Shown here in pieces: positions 47,164 through 55,378 of a stretch of 62,451 bases of DNA. The stretch is from positions 1 through 62,451 of the forward strand of contig NZ_RAWE01000034.1 in NCBI RefSeq assembly GCF_003611695.1, given 5' to 3'. Source of the DNA: Corallococcus carmarthensis (GTDB taxonomy: Bacteria > Myxococcota > Myxococcia > Myxococcales > Myxococcaceae). A program made the translations under genes and the position numbers. Each line of letters begins with the position of its first letter. Position 1 is the first letter of the stretch. Under the pieces are notes generated by a model. The model was not told where the DNA came from, did not search any database, and was given only the letters and a program-made list of their open reading frames with translations.

Positions 47164-48327
47164 ATGAAAGCGAAGATTCTGGCGGGCGCCATCGCGGCGC
47201 TCATGTATGGGACGGGCGCGGGTGCGGCGGAGAAGGATTGCCCTCCAGGGCAGGCCGCAGTCCCCAAGGACACGCAACACAAGGACAAGACGGCACAGGC
47301 GCCGGTGGGGGAGGTCCAGGAAGAGGACCTCACCATCGAGGAGGCGCCGGTGGATGAATCGCTTCAGGGCACGGGCGGCAGCGGCCAGTCCGGGTCGATG
47401 GATGAGTCCTCCAAGAGCAAGGACCTGAGCACCACCAGCCAGGGCGTGAGCAGCCCCAGCGTCAGTGGCACCGGAGGCAGCGGCGCGGTCTACCTGAACA
47501 TGCCGCTGCGCTGCGAGCCGGTGGATCAGTCAGGAATGGGTGGCAGCGGCGCCAGTGGCATCACGCCGCAGAGCCAGCCCCCCGCGCCGCCGCCGCCTCC
47601 CGCGGCGGAGCCTCCCGCGCCTCCGCCTCCGCCTCCGGCCGGCGGGAACAGCGGCGGCATGAGCCAGAGCGACAGCTCGATGTCCAGTGAGCCGGCCACG
47701 GGTGGCAGCGGCGTCGCCGCGCCGTCCTCGGCCACGGACTTCCGGCCTGCCGCGACGTCTGAGGACATCCAGCCGTTGGAGGTGGAGAAGAAGAGCAAGA
47801 ACAAGAACAAGGGCCTGACGCTCCTCATCGGTGGCGGTGTGGAAGGCTACACCGGCGCCCTGGCTCCGCAGATTGCCCCCGGTCCCTCCGCGGCCGTGAC
47901 GGCGTCGCTCAAGCCGACGTCCGTGCTGGGTGTCGAAGTCGGCTACTCCGGTGCCTTGAACAACATCAAGGACGCGGGCGCCTTTGGTGCTGACAGCGGC
48001 CCGGACCTGGTGCGCAACGGTGGCCAGGCGGCCCTGACGCTCGCCATCGCGCCGTCGGCGGTGCAGCCGTACCTGCTGGGCGGCATCGGCATCAGCAACT
48101 ACCACTTCCGCGGCGGTGAGGCGCTCGGCTACAGCGACGACACCGTGGGCAACGTGCCGGCGGGCGTGGGCGTGCGCGGCCACTTCGGCCACTTCACCGC
48201 GGACCTGCGTGGCTACTACAACTTCCTGTTCGACAAGCAGTTCGCCCCGGACATCCAGCCGGGTGGGAGCGACCCGTCGGGCGGTGGCAGCTACACGACC
48301 ACGCTGAACGTGGGTGGCACGTTCTGA
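47164..48327 (+). CDS. Outer-membrane beta-barrel protein with disordered Pro/Ser/Gly-rich N-terminal half
   Basis: The 387-residue protein has a signal peptide (MKAKILAGAIAALMYGTGAGA). Residues about 25-200 are low complexity with GGSGQSG and Pro runs. A basic hinge follows (KKSKNKNK, about 209-216), then about 170 residues of alternating beta strands: LTLLIGGGVEGYTGAL, SVLGVEVGYSGAL, YLLGGIGISNYHF, HFTADLRGYYNF and a terminal TTTLNVGGTF. The terminal Phe is typical of outer-membrane barrels. The cargo or ligand is unknown. GGAGG precedes the ATG; a strong terminator follows. Confidence 0.7.
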   Translation: MKAKILAGAIAALMYGTGAGAAEKDCPPGQAAVPKDTQHKDKTAQAPVGEVQEEDLTIEEAPVDESLQGTGGSGQSGSMDESSKSKDLSTTSQGVSSPSVSGTGGSGAVYLNMPLRCEPVDQSGMGGSGASGITPQSQPPAPPPPPAAEPPAPPPPPPAGGNSGGMSQSDSSMSSEPATGGSGVAAPSSATDFRPAATSEDIQPLEVEKKSKNKNKGLTLLIGGGVEGYTGALAPQIAPGPSAAVTASLKPTSVLGVEVGYSGALNNIKDAGAFGADSGPDLVRNGGQAALTLAIAPSAVQPYLLGGIGISNYHFRGGEALGYSDDTVGNVPAGVGVRGHFGHFTADLRGYYNFLFDKQFAPDIQPGGSDPSGGGSYTTTLNVGGTF

Positions 48328-48367
48328 CCTGAAGCTTGAAGTCACGGCCTCCATGGCAGGAGCTGGC

Positions 48368-48411
48368 GGCGGGGTGTCCGGAATCATCCGGAGCCCCGCC
48401 GTCACTTTTTT
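48368..48411 (+). terminator. Intrinsic terminator of the barrel-protein gene
   Basis: A stem of 7 + 5 pairs (GGCGGGG / CCCCGCC enclosing TCCGG / CCGGA) is followed by GTCAC and six T. Confidence 0.85.
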
Positions 48412-48508
48412 ATTCCGGCCGGGGGATGGGCTTTCAGGGAGGCGGGAGGCTGCGCCCGGCGTTAGAGTGCGCATTTTTCCATGGCGGATTCCCGCCAAGG
48501 AGCCTGGC

Positions 48509-48832
48509 ATGAGCTTGAAGACGGAAGACGTGAAGGTGGGAACCGGCGCGGAAGCGGTCGCGGGCAAGCGGGTCACGGTGCACTACGTGGGCACGCTCAC
48601 CGACGGCAAGAAGTTCGACAGCAGCCGGGACCGGGGCCAGGGCTTCACCTTCGGGCTGGGCGCGGGCCAGGTCATCCAGGGCTGGGACCAGGGCGTCGCG
48701 GGCATGAAGGTGGGCGGCATCCGCAAGCTCACCATCCCGCCCGAGCTGGGCTACGGCGCGCGCGGCGCGGCCGGTGTGATTCCCCCCAATGCCACCCTCC
48801 TTTTCGAGGTGGAGCTGCTGGAAGTTCGTTAG
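48509..48832 (+). CDS. FKBP-type peptidyl-prolyl cis-trans isomerase
   Basis: The 107-residue protein is a single FKBP domain: VTVHYVGTLTDGKKFDSSRD, FTFGLGAGQVIQGWDQGVAGM, RKLTIPPELGYGARGA and IPPNATLLFEVELL are the family blocks, with the aromatic pocket residues Tyr, Phe, Trp and Tyr in place. No signal peptide, so it acts in the cytosol, catalysing proline isomerisation during protein folding. AAGGAG precedes the ATG. The thioredoxin gene starts nine bases after the stop, so both are probably one transcript. Confidence 0.92.
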   Translation: MSLKTEDVKVGTGAEAVAGKRVTVHYVGTLTDGKKFDSSRDRGQGFTFGLGAGQVIQGWDQGVAGMKVGGIRKLTIPPELGYGARGAAGVIPPNATLLFEVELLEVR

Positions 48833-48841
48833 GAGGACCTC

Positions 48842-49225
48842 ATGGCGACGGTCGAAATCACGAAGGACAACTTCAAGGAGACGGTGGGCAAGGGCGGCAT
48901 TGTCGTCCTGGACTGGTGGGCGACCTGGTGTGGTCCGTGCCGCTCGTTCGCGCCCATCTTCGAGAGCACCTCCACCAAGCACGCGGACATCGTGTTCGGG
49001 AAGATCGACACCGACGCGCAGCCGGAGCTGTCGGGTGCTTTCGAGATCCGGTCCATTCCCACGCTGATGGTGTTCCGGGATGGCATCCTCCTGTTCGACC
49101 AGCCGGGCGCGATGCCGGCGGCGGCACTGGAGGACCTCTTGCGGCAGGTCCGCGCGCTGAACATGGACGACGTGAAGCGCGAGGTCGAAGCGCAGCGCGC
49201 CGCCAAGGAAGCGCCCAAGGCCTGA
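48842..49225 (+). CDS. trxA: Thioredoxin
   Basis: The 127-residue protein has the active site WWATWCGPCRSFAP, the buried Asp of strand 3 region (VLDWWA), cis-Pro IRSIPTLMVF and the terminal GAMPAAALEDLLRQV. It is about 15 residues longer than a typical thioredoxin, ending in a charged helical tail (VKREVEAQRAAKEAPKA). It reduces cytosolic protein disulfides. GGAGGACCTC lies directly upstream of the ATG, and the gene follows fkbp by nine bases. Confidence 0.9.
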   Translation: MATVEITKDNFKETVGKGGIVVLDWWATWCGPCRSFAPIFESTSTKHADIVFGKIDTDAQPELSGAFEIRSIPTLMVFRDGILLFDQPGAMPAAALEDLLRQVRALNMDDVKREVEAQRAAKEAPKA

Positions 49226-49235
49226 CGTCCCGCCG

Positions 49236-49262
49236 GGGCCTTCCCATGAATGGGGAAGGCCC
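49236..49262. terminator. Bidirectional hairpin between trxA and the convergent lipoprotein gene
   Basis: A perfect 10-bp stem (GGGCCTTCCC / GGGAAGGCCC) with a 7-base loop ends at the stop codon of the minus-strand gene. Confidence 0.6.
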
Positions 49263-50149
49263 TACGGCGCGGCGACGGTGCAGACGCCGCCGCCGTTGAG
49301 GTGCGCCTGATCCACGATGCTCTGGGTGATGAACTCCTGGAGCGTGCGCAGGGCGTAGGCGCCGGGCTGGTAGACGACGGGCTGGCCCTGGGCGTCGCGC
49401 AGCTCGCCGCCGTCCAGGCCGCGCAGGTCGAGCAGGTCCTGGGACGCCAGCCCCTCCGGGGTGATGGCGTGGTTCGCGTCCGCGGTGGCGGCGATGGCCT
49501 CGAAGCGCAGCTGCACGCCGCGGTGGGTGCCCAGCCGGTCGTAGAACATGTGCTCGGCGTGGATGGTGACCTCCGCCTCCGCCACGGAGCTCTCCGGCAC
49601 GACGAGGCCCTGGGTCCCGTCCACGCCGTTGATGCAGTCCACCATCCGCGCGTTGACGGGGAAGCCCATGCGGAAGGTGTAGAGGCCCAGGGTGGGGTCC
49701 CGGTTCTGCGCGCGACCCTCCACGAAGTAGCTGAAGCCGCGCTCGCGCATCATCGCCAGGTCGTCCGCGGACACGCCCGTGCCCGCCACGGTGCGCGCCT
49801 CCGGCGGGCTCACGCGGAAGGCCACGCCGTAGCGCCCCGCCTCCAGGCCGGTCAGGCCGGTGAGGGGCACGTCGCCCTTCTGCACGTCCACCAGCAGGTG
49901 CTCCGTCGTCGCCTGCACGTCGCCGGCCGCGGAGGTGAGGGTGAAGTCGCCCAGGGACACCAGGTACCTGGTGAACTGCACGGACCAACCGTCCTGGAAG
50001 AGGTGGTCCGCGTAGCCGCGCTGCGTGCCGTCCCCGCCGCTCAGCGTCACCCGCACGTCGCCCCGCGCCACGGCGTCGCCGCAGCCGGAGGCCGCGAGGC
50101 CCAGCGCGCCTATGAGCAGGCCCCGGGTCCACTTGCTTCGTTGGTTCAT
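49262..50149 (-). CDS. Lipoprotein of a TonB-receptor-associated family, possibly metal related
   Basis: The 295-residue protein has a lipobox (LAASGC, Cys23). The mature part is beta rich and begins with VRVTLSGGDGTQRG, then DGWSVQFTRYLVSLGDFTL, HLLVDVQKGDVPLTGLTGL and GRYGVAFRVSPPEA. Phrases of this kind occur in MbnP-like and TonB-receptor partner proteins, but I cannot name the family with certainty. The G-W-x-V...VxLG pattern recurs in the lipoprotein at 52777, on the other side of the receptor gene. It is divergent from the receptor, and the inverted repeat at 50165-50181 lies between them, 16 bases from this start codon. Confidence 0.6.
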   Translation of the reverse strand: MNQRSKWTRGLLIGALGLAASGCGDAVARGDVRVTLSGGDGTQRGYADHLFQDGWSVQFTRYLVSLGDFTLTSAAGDVQATTEHLLVDVQKGDVPLTGLTGLEAGRYGVAFRVSPPEARTVAGTGVSADDLAMMRERGFSYFVEGRAQNRDPTLGLYTFRMGFPVNARMVDCINGVDGTQGLVVPESSVAEAEVTIHAEHMFYDRLGTHRGVQLRFEAIAATADANHAITPEGLASQDLLDLRGLDGGELRDAQGQPVVYQPGAYALRTLQEFITQSIVDQAHLNGGGVCTVAAP

Positions 50150-50164
50150 GCATCCGGTTGGTAT

Positions 50165-50181
50165 TTGTAACTATGTTGCAA
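50165..50181. promoter_or_regulatory. Inverted-repeat operator candidate between the lipoprotein and TonB-receptor genes
   Basis: TTGTAAC-TAT-GTTGCAA is a 7-3-7 inverted repeat with one mismatch. It lies in a short A/T-rich patch between divergent genes, 16 bases from one start and 50 from the other. Related repeats occur at 56217, 56933 and 58437. A metal-dependent repressor of the Fur/Zur kind would bind a site of about this size; the regulator is not known. Confidence 0.55.
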
Positions 50182-50230
50182 GTCAAGTCTGGGTTGCGAT
50201 ATCCACGGACCGCCGTTGGGAGGACCGCCT

Positions 50231-52780
50231 GTGCCGGGTGGGTCCCGCCGGCCGAGGTCGTTGCCCGTGTTCATCCCGACGCTGGTGCTCTGGCTGTTGA
50301 GCGCGTCGCCCGAAATGCCCGTGACGCCGCCCGTGCCGGTGGAGGCGCCGCCGCCCGTGATGCCGGCGGACGTCCCGCCGTTGACGGAGGCCGTGCGCGT
50401 GCTGCTGCGGCTGACCATCGATGCCGGGGGCGAGGTGTCCCAGGTGGAGGTGCGGGAGTCCGGGGGCGAGGCGTTCGACCGGGCCGCGATGGCGGCGGCC
50501 CTGCGGTGGCGCTTCGAGCCCGCGCGGCGGGGTGAGGAACCGCTGGAGGTGCGGGTGGACGTGCCGGTGATGTTCGAACCGGTGGCGGACGCAGGGGCGC
50601 TTGCCGCGAATGAAGCCGCCCCAGCGGAGCGCTCCTCGTCCATGCCCCCGGCGTCCATGGGCGCGGAGCCGCCAGCGCCCGCGAAGCCGGAGCTGCCCGT
50701 GTTCTCCACCACGGTGCGTGGGCAGTCCGCCGCTCCGCCTCCTGTCGCCGTGGGGGACTTCCACATCACGGTGGGGCAGCTCGCGGACGTGCCTCGCAAC
50801 TCGGCCACGGACCTGATGCTGCTGGCACCGGGCGTGATGCTCGCCAATCACGGTGGGGAGGGACACGCGGAGACCGTGTACCTGCGCGGCTTCGACGCGG
50901 GCGAGGGCAAGGACGTGGAGATCCGCCTGGACGGCGTGCCCCTCAACGAGGTCTCCCAGGCCCACGGCCACGGCTACGCGGACACGTACTTCATCATCCC
51001 GGAGCTGGTGCAGTTCCTGCGCGTGACGGAGGGCCCGTATGATCCGTCCCAGGGCGACTTCGGCGTCGCGGGCACCGTGGAGTACCAGCTGGGGCTGGAG
51101 CGGCGGGGCATCACCGCGTCCGCCAGCTACGGCAGCTTCGCGTCGCGCCGTCTGTCGTTGGTGTGGGGGCCGCCAGAGTCCACCGCCGCCACCTTTGTTG
51201 GCGTGCTGCTGCGCCAGGGGCACGGCTTCGGCCCCAACCGCGCGTATGCGAACGCGGGCCTGATGGCGCAGACGGAGCTGCGCCTGGGGCCGGAGACGAA
51301 GCTGCGCCTGTTCGGCGCGAGCTACGGCGCGCGCTACGGCTCCGCGGGCGTGGTGCGGGAGACGGACGTCGTGGACTCGCGGCTGCCGTGCGACGCGGAC
51401 GCGGACTCGCAGTTCTTCTGCCTCTACGACCCGAACCAGGGCGGCGCGAGCCAGCGCCACATCGCCTCCGTGGAGCTGACGTCCCGGCTGGAGCGCGGCG
51501 GCCGCTTCGTGCAGCAGGCCTTCGTCATCGCCCGGCAGATGCGCAGCCGCGAGAACTTCACCGGCTTCCTCCAGGACACGCCCCCCATTGGCGAGGCCCA
51601 GCGCGGCGACAACACGGAGCAGTCCTACCAGGGCACCACCGTGGGCTTGCGCGGCCGCTATACGCCGGGCCTCACCTGGTGGGGACAACCGCAGCCGGTG
51701 GAGCTGGGCTACGTGGCCCGCTACGACAACGTGCACACCCGCGCGCGGCGCCTGCGCGACAAGGGCGGTGCTCCGTACGCCACCGTCTTCGACAACCAGG
51801 TGCGCGTGACGAACCTGGGCGCGTACCTGTCCCTGCGGGGCGCGCCGCTGGAATGGCTCACGCTCCGGGGCGGCGTGCGCGTGGACACGTTCCTGTTCGG
51901 AGTGGAGGACCTGAACCGGCCGGCCGAGGACCGGCAGGGGGCTCGCATCCCGGAGGAGTCCGTGGAGGCCTACGGCTTCTTCGCCAGTCCCCGGGCCAGC
52001 GCGGAGGTGCGCCTGACGCCGCGCCTCACGTGGCTGACCAGCGTGGGCCTGGGCGCGCGCTCCAGTGACGCGGCCGGGCTGTCCGACGCGGAGTTCGCGC
52101 CGTACGCGCGGGTGACGTCGGGAGAGACGGGCCTGGGGTGGCGGTGGGGGGATGGCCCCTCCATGCTGGAGCTGAGGGGCGCCGTGTTCGCCACGCGCGT
52201 GTCGCAGGACCTGGTGTTCAGCGAGACGACGGGACGCAACCAGCCCATTGGCCCGTCGCAGCGGCTGGGCGCGTTCGGCAGCGCGCGCTTCCAGTGGGAC
52301 CAACGCCTGGACGTGCAGGCGAGCCTCGCGTGGGCCCGCGCGACGCAACCGTTGCCCGGGGCCTCACCGTGGAAGCCGTGGGACGGCACGGTGCTGCCGT
52401 ACATCCCGCAGGTGCTGGGCCGCGTGGACGCGTCGTGGCGGGGCAGCGCCGCCGTGGCCCGGCAGCCGGTGGGGTGGAGCGTGGCGCTGGGGCACAGCGC
52501 CATCGGGCCCAAGCCCCTGCCGCTGGACCGCTACAGCGAGTCCATCTTCCTCTTCGACGTGGCGGCCCGCGCGCGCTGGCGCTCCGTGGAGCTGGGCGTG
52601 TCGGTGGAGAACGTGTTGGACGCGCGCTGGCGCGAGTCCGAGTTCAACTACGTGTCCAACTTCCGCGGCCCCGACGCGCCCGCGTCCCTGCTGGCCACGC
52701 GTCACTTCTCCGCCGGTGCCCCCCGCACCGTGCGCGGCACCCTCACCGTGTACCTGGACCTCCAGGAGGAACGGCCATGA
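50231..52780 (+). CDS. TonB-dependent receptor with an N-terminal TonB C-terminal-like domain
   Basis: The 849-residue protein has a signal peptide (VFIPTLVLWLLSASP after an Arg-rich start). Residues about 40-125 form a TonB C-terminal-like domain: LRLTIDAGGEVSQVEVRESG, then FDRAAMAAALRWRFEPARRG. A Pro/Ala linker (about 125-165) leads to a plug (about 170-300; NSATDLMLLAPGVMLANHGG, VYLRGFDAGEGKDVEIRLDG, SQAHGHGYADTYF) and a 22-strand-type barrel to the C-terminus. His residues in GGEGHAE and AHGHGYAD lie in the plug and could touch a metal or metal complex. GGGAGG lies 8 bases before the GTG at 50231. The stop overlaps the next ATG (ATGA). Confidence 0.8.
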   Translation: MPGGSRRPRSLPVFIPTLVLWLLSASPEMPVTPPVPVEAPPPVMPADVPPLTEAVRVLLRLTIDAGGEVSQVEVRESGGEAFDRAAMAAALRWRFEPARRGEEPLEVRVDVPVMFEPVADAGALAANEAAPAERSSSMPPASMGAEPPAPAKPELPVFSTTVRGQSAAPPPVAVGDFHITVGQLADVPRNSATDLMLLAPGVMLANHGGEGHAETVYLRGFDAGEGKDVEIRLDGVPLNEVSQAHGHGYADTYFIIPELVQFLRVTEGPYDPSQGDFGVAGTVEYQLGLERRGITASASYGSFASRRLSLVWGPPESTAATFVGVLLRQGHGFGPNRAYANAGLMAQTELRLGPETKLRLFGASYGARYGSAGVVRETDVVDSRLPCDADADSQFFCLYDPNQGGASQRHIASVELTSRLERGGRFVQQAFVIARQMRSRENFTGFLQDTPPIGEAQRGDNTEQSYQGTTVGLRGRYTPGLTWWGQPQPVELGYVARYDNVHTRARRLRDKGGAPYATVFDNQVRVTNLGAYLSLRGAPLEWLTLRGGVRVDTFLFGVEDLNRPAEDRQGARIPEESVEAYGFFASPRASAEVRLTPRLTWLTSVGLGARSSDAAGLSDAEFAPYARVTSGETGLGWRWGDGPSMLELRGAVFATRVSQDLVFSETTGRNQPIGPSQRLGAFGSARFQWDQRLDVQASLAWARATQPLPGASPWKPWDGTVLPYIPQVLGRVDASWRGSAAVARQPVGWSVALGHSAIGPKPLPLDRYSESIFLFDVAARARWRSVELGVSVENVLDARWRESEFNYVSNFRGPDAPASLLATRHFSAGAPRTVRGTLTVYLDLQEERP

Positions 52781-53589
52781 TGCGTCCCACCCGTCGTGCC
52801 TTCACGTGGATGCTGGGCGGAGCGCTCGCGGCTGGCTGCGGCCTGTCCGGCACCGGAGGCCGGAGCATCACCTTCCGCATGGGGCTGCGCACGGCGCTCG
52901 CGCCCGGTGAGTCCACCGCCGGCACCTTCACCACCGACACCGGCTGGCGCGTGGCGCTCACCACCGCGCGCATGGTGCTGGGGCCCATCTACCTGTTCGA
53001 GAAGGCGTCCCCGCTCCAGCCGCGGGCCCTGCTGCGCCGCCTGGGAGACGTGCTGCTGCCCACCGCGCACGCGCACGAAGGGGACTTCTTCTCCGGCGGC
53101 CGCGTGCTGGGCGAGTGGGACCGCGAGGTGGTCTTCGACCTGCTCGCGGACGCGGGACAGGCGCGCGTGCTGGGGCGCTCTCCAGGCATCGCGGGCGTGG
53201 CGCGGTCGCTGTCGCTGCTGCTCCAGCCGCCTTCGAATGCCCTGGGCGCGGAGGCGGACGTGATGGAGGGGCGCTCGCTGTTCCTGGAGGGCATCGCGAC
53301 CCAGGCGGCGGCACGCGTGCCCTTCCGCGTCGCGATGGACTTCCCGCCCCCCGTGGAGCTTCAGCGCGTGGACTTCGTGCCCATCGAGGTGGACCTGGAC
53401 GACGAGGGCCTCTTCGTCCTGGAGCCGCAACCGCATCGCTGGTTCACCGGCACGCGGTTCGACCGGCTGACGTTGCCCGCGGATGAAACTCCCGTGGACG
53501 TGGGGACGGACACGCAGGTGTACCGGGCGCTGAGCGTCAACGTGCGCCGCTTCGACGCGTTCACGGGCGCGTGGGAGCCCGCGGCGTGA
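52777..53589 (+). CDS. Lipoprotein coupled to the TonB-dependent receptor, His-rich motif
   Basis: The 270-residue product starts MRPTRRAFTWMLGGALAAGC: a twin-arginine-like TRRAFTW is followed by a lipobox with Cys21. The mature part is beta rich, with TGWRVALTTARMVLGPIYLFE (resembling the lipoprotein at 49262) and TAHAHEGDFFSGG, a compact His-Asp/Glu motif that would suit a divalent metal. The start overlaps the receptor stop by four bases with AGGAGG upstream, so the two proteins are made together. A role in handing a metal or its chelate to or from the receptor is inferred from context only. Confidence 0.65.
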   Translation: MMRPTRRAFTWMLGGALAAGCGLSGTGGRSITFRMGLRTALAPGESTAGTFTTDTGWRVALTTARMVLGPIYLFEKASPLQPRALLRRLGDVLLPTAHAHEGDFFSGGRVLGEWDREVVFDLLADAGQARVLGRSPGIAGVARSLSLLLQPPSNALGAEADVMEGRSLFLEGIATQAAARVPFRVAMDFPPPVELQRVDFVPIEVDLDDEGLFVLEPQPHRWFTGTRFDRLTLPADETPVDVGTDTQVYRALSVNVRRFDAFTGAWEPAA

Positions 53590-53628
53590 AGCCGTCGACG
53601 TGGGGGTGTTCCTCGCGCGCTGAGCCCT

Positions 53629-54168
53629 TCAGCCCTGGATCCAGAACGGCGCCAGCATCAGGTCCGCCTTGCCGAAGGGCTCCGCGCTGATGTGATCCTC
53701 CGCGACGAAGGTGTTCATCAGCACCCAGCGCTCGTGGTCCTGGCGGAACACCTCCACCACGCGGTGCACGGGGTTGATGACCCAGGCGTTGCGGATGCCC
53801 GCGCGGGCGTAGCGCGGCAGCTTGATGGCCAGGTCCAGCTTCGCGGTAGCGGGCGCCAACACCTCGCAGACCCAATCCGGCACGCGGTCGATGAAGGAGC
53901 CGTCGGGCAGCGTCGGAGGCCGTCCGCCCACCCAGCCCGCGAGGTCCGGCACGAGCACGTCCTGTCCCAGCAGCAGCCGGGGCTCGGCGGTCCACCACCA
54001 GCCCTCCGGCGCGCGGCCCAGCAACGGCGTCAGGCCCTGCTTGCGCGCGACGGGTGGCGACGAGACGTAGAGGATGCCATCGAGCGCCTCGCCCACCAGG
54101 TAGTGGGGCAATGTCTGCACTTCCTCGTAAGGGGCGAGCGTCCTGCGGGTGGCGGCGGCGTTGCGCAT
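53629..54168 (-). CDS. Uma2-family (DUF820) restriction-endonuclease-fold protein
   Basis: The 179-residue protein shows the Uma2 layout of the PD-(D/E)xK fold: an N-terminal GEALDGILYVSSPPVARKQG, the acidic LVPDLAGW, then the strand DWVCEVLAPATAKLDLAIKL (Glu and Lys in E-V-x(7)-K spacing, D-x-x-x-K-L) and the helix YARAGIRNAWVINPV. The family is abundant in cyanobacteria and some myxobacteria, with unknown biological role. GGAGG lies 8 bases before the ATG. It separates the receptor operon from the four HxCxH lipoprotein genes, and I see no operator in front of it. Confidence 0.8.
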   Translation of the reverse strand: MRNAAATRRTLAPYEEVQTLPHYLVGEALDGILYVSSPPVARKQGLTPLLGRAPEGWWWTAEPRLLLGQDVLVPDLAGWVGGRPPTLPDGSFIDRVPDWVCEVLAPATAKLDLAIKLPRYARAGIRNAWVINPVHRVVEVFRQDHERWVLMNTFVAEDHISAEPFGKADLMLAPFWIQG

Positions 54169-54297
54169 GCGGTGGGCCTCCGAGTCCGAGAGAGACCGTC
54201 ACCGTAGCGAGCAGCGTTCCACGCGGCATTGGACCGCCAGGGTGGCCCATCTTGTCCTGGTGGACGCACGCACTTCCCACGGGTCGTGTGGGGCTTG

Positions 54298-55266
54298 CTA
54301 TTCGCGCTCCAGCACGAACTGGAGGTGCTCCGAGGCCACGGGGCCGAACTGGAACAGGTAGATCTGATCCCCCGGTTCCGACGTGAACGTCACCGTGTGC
54401 GTGATGCCGGCGCAGATGAACCGCGCGGGCGCGAGCACCGACACCACGTCCGTCCCCGCCGTGTCGTTGGTGACCTTCGTGGGCACTTCCTGGTTCAGGT
54501 AGAGCGTGACGTGTTCGGCGTTCTCCGGGTCGGAGATGAAGCCCGTGTAGCCGCCGAAGCCCGCCTCACTGGAGCGCAGGGTGACGTCGTAGCGCGCGTG
54601 GCCGGTGTTCGTGTCGGGCGGGAAGTCGAAGGGCGTGCGGCCCGCGGTGACGGCCTCCGGCGTATTGATCAGCGTGTGCGTGCACGCGTGCTCCAGCGCC
54701 GGATCGCGCTCGCCGGTGGTGAAGTCCAGTGCGGTGTCACCCCCCAGTCCCACGGTGGCCGGTGACAGCGCGCGTCCGGCCGCGTCCCTCAGTGCATCCA
54801 GCGACAGGGCGTGGTGCGTGGAGACCTCCAGCGGCCGGGTGCTCTCCTCGGTGCGTGGCACGGTGACGGTGAGCGTGCGGGTGTCCCCGGACCAGGCGCC
54901 GGTGAGGACGCGCGCGGGGGCGGTGGTGTCCGTGCGGTCGTGCAGCGTGACCTGGGCGGCGGACGGGTCCATGGGTTCGCTGAACGTGAGCGTCAGCACC
55001 TTGCGGAAGGCGATGACCGGCGTCTGCCCGGAGGCGTCCAGGTACATCTCCAGCGGATAGACGTCTGTCTCGCCTTCGGAGGGACGTGCGGCTTTGACGG
55101 TGGCGGTGGACGCAATCGTGCCCGCGTCGCTGCCGGTGCCGGCATCGGAGCCCGCGTCCGTTGAGACGCCTGCGTCCGGCGTGTCGATGGGATCGTCGTC
55201 ATCGCAGCCGGTCAGCGCGAGGGCGGCACAGGTGGCGAACAGGAAGGTGGCGGAGGAGAGACGCAT
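54298..55266 (-). CDS. HxCxH-family lipoprotein 1, with Ig-like N-terminal domain
   Basis: The 322-residue protein has a lipobox (LALTGC, Cys21), an Asp/Ala/Gly/Ser linker, a bacterial Ig-like (SbsA/Big_5-type) domain (about 55-180; LTLTFSEPMDPSAAQVTL, LTVTVP), and then a C-terminal domain shared with the next three genes. Its signature is H193-A-C195-T-H197, a third His at H223 in GHARYDVTL, a distal Cys in FICAG, and a closing ITHTVTFTSEPGDQIYLFQF strand pair with GPV. The domain is beta rich and would suit a metal site of two or three His. I do not recognise it as a named family. AAGGA lies before the ATG. Confidence 0.65.
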   Translation of the reverse strand: MRLSSATFLFATCAALALTGCDDDDPIDTPDAGVSTDAGSDAGTGSDAGTIASTATVKAARPSEGETDVYPLEMYLDASGQTPVIAFRKVLTLTFSEPMDPSAAQVTLHDRTDTTAPARVLTGAWSGDTRTLTVTVPRTEESTRPLEVSTHHALSLDALRDAAGRALSPATVGLGGDTALDFTTGERDPALEHACTHTLINTPEAVTAGRTPFDFPPDTNTGHARYDVTLRSSEAGFGGYTGFISDPENAEHVTLYLNQEVPTKVTNDTAGTDVVSVLAPARFICAGITHTVTFTSEPGDQIYLFQFGPVASEHLQFVLERE

Positions 55267-55302
55267 CTGGGGGAGTCCTTCATGCAGGCTGGGAAGAGCC
55301 CA

Positions 55303-55338
55303 CGCCGGAGCACCCTTCCGAGGTGAGGTGCTCCGGCG
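55303..55338 (-). terminator. Strong hairpin between HxCxH lipoprotein genes 1 and 2
   Basis: A perfect 12-bp stem (CGCCGGAGCACC / GGTGCTCCGGCG) with a 12-base loop lies 40 bases after the stop of gene 2 on the minus strand. No T-tract follows, so termination may be partial. Confidence 0.55.
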
Positions 55339-55378
55339 CGGGAGCGGACCGGCTCAGGCCCGCGTCAGGGGACAGCGG

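Noticed and set aside
52138..52776. Upstream extension of the lipoprotein reading frame inside the TonB receptor gene
   Set aside because: The frame is open only because of GC bias. The ATG at 52777 has AGGAGG and begins a proper lipoprotein signal.
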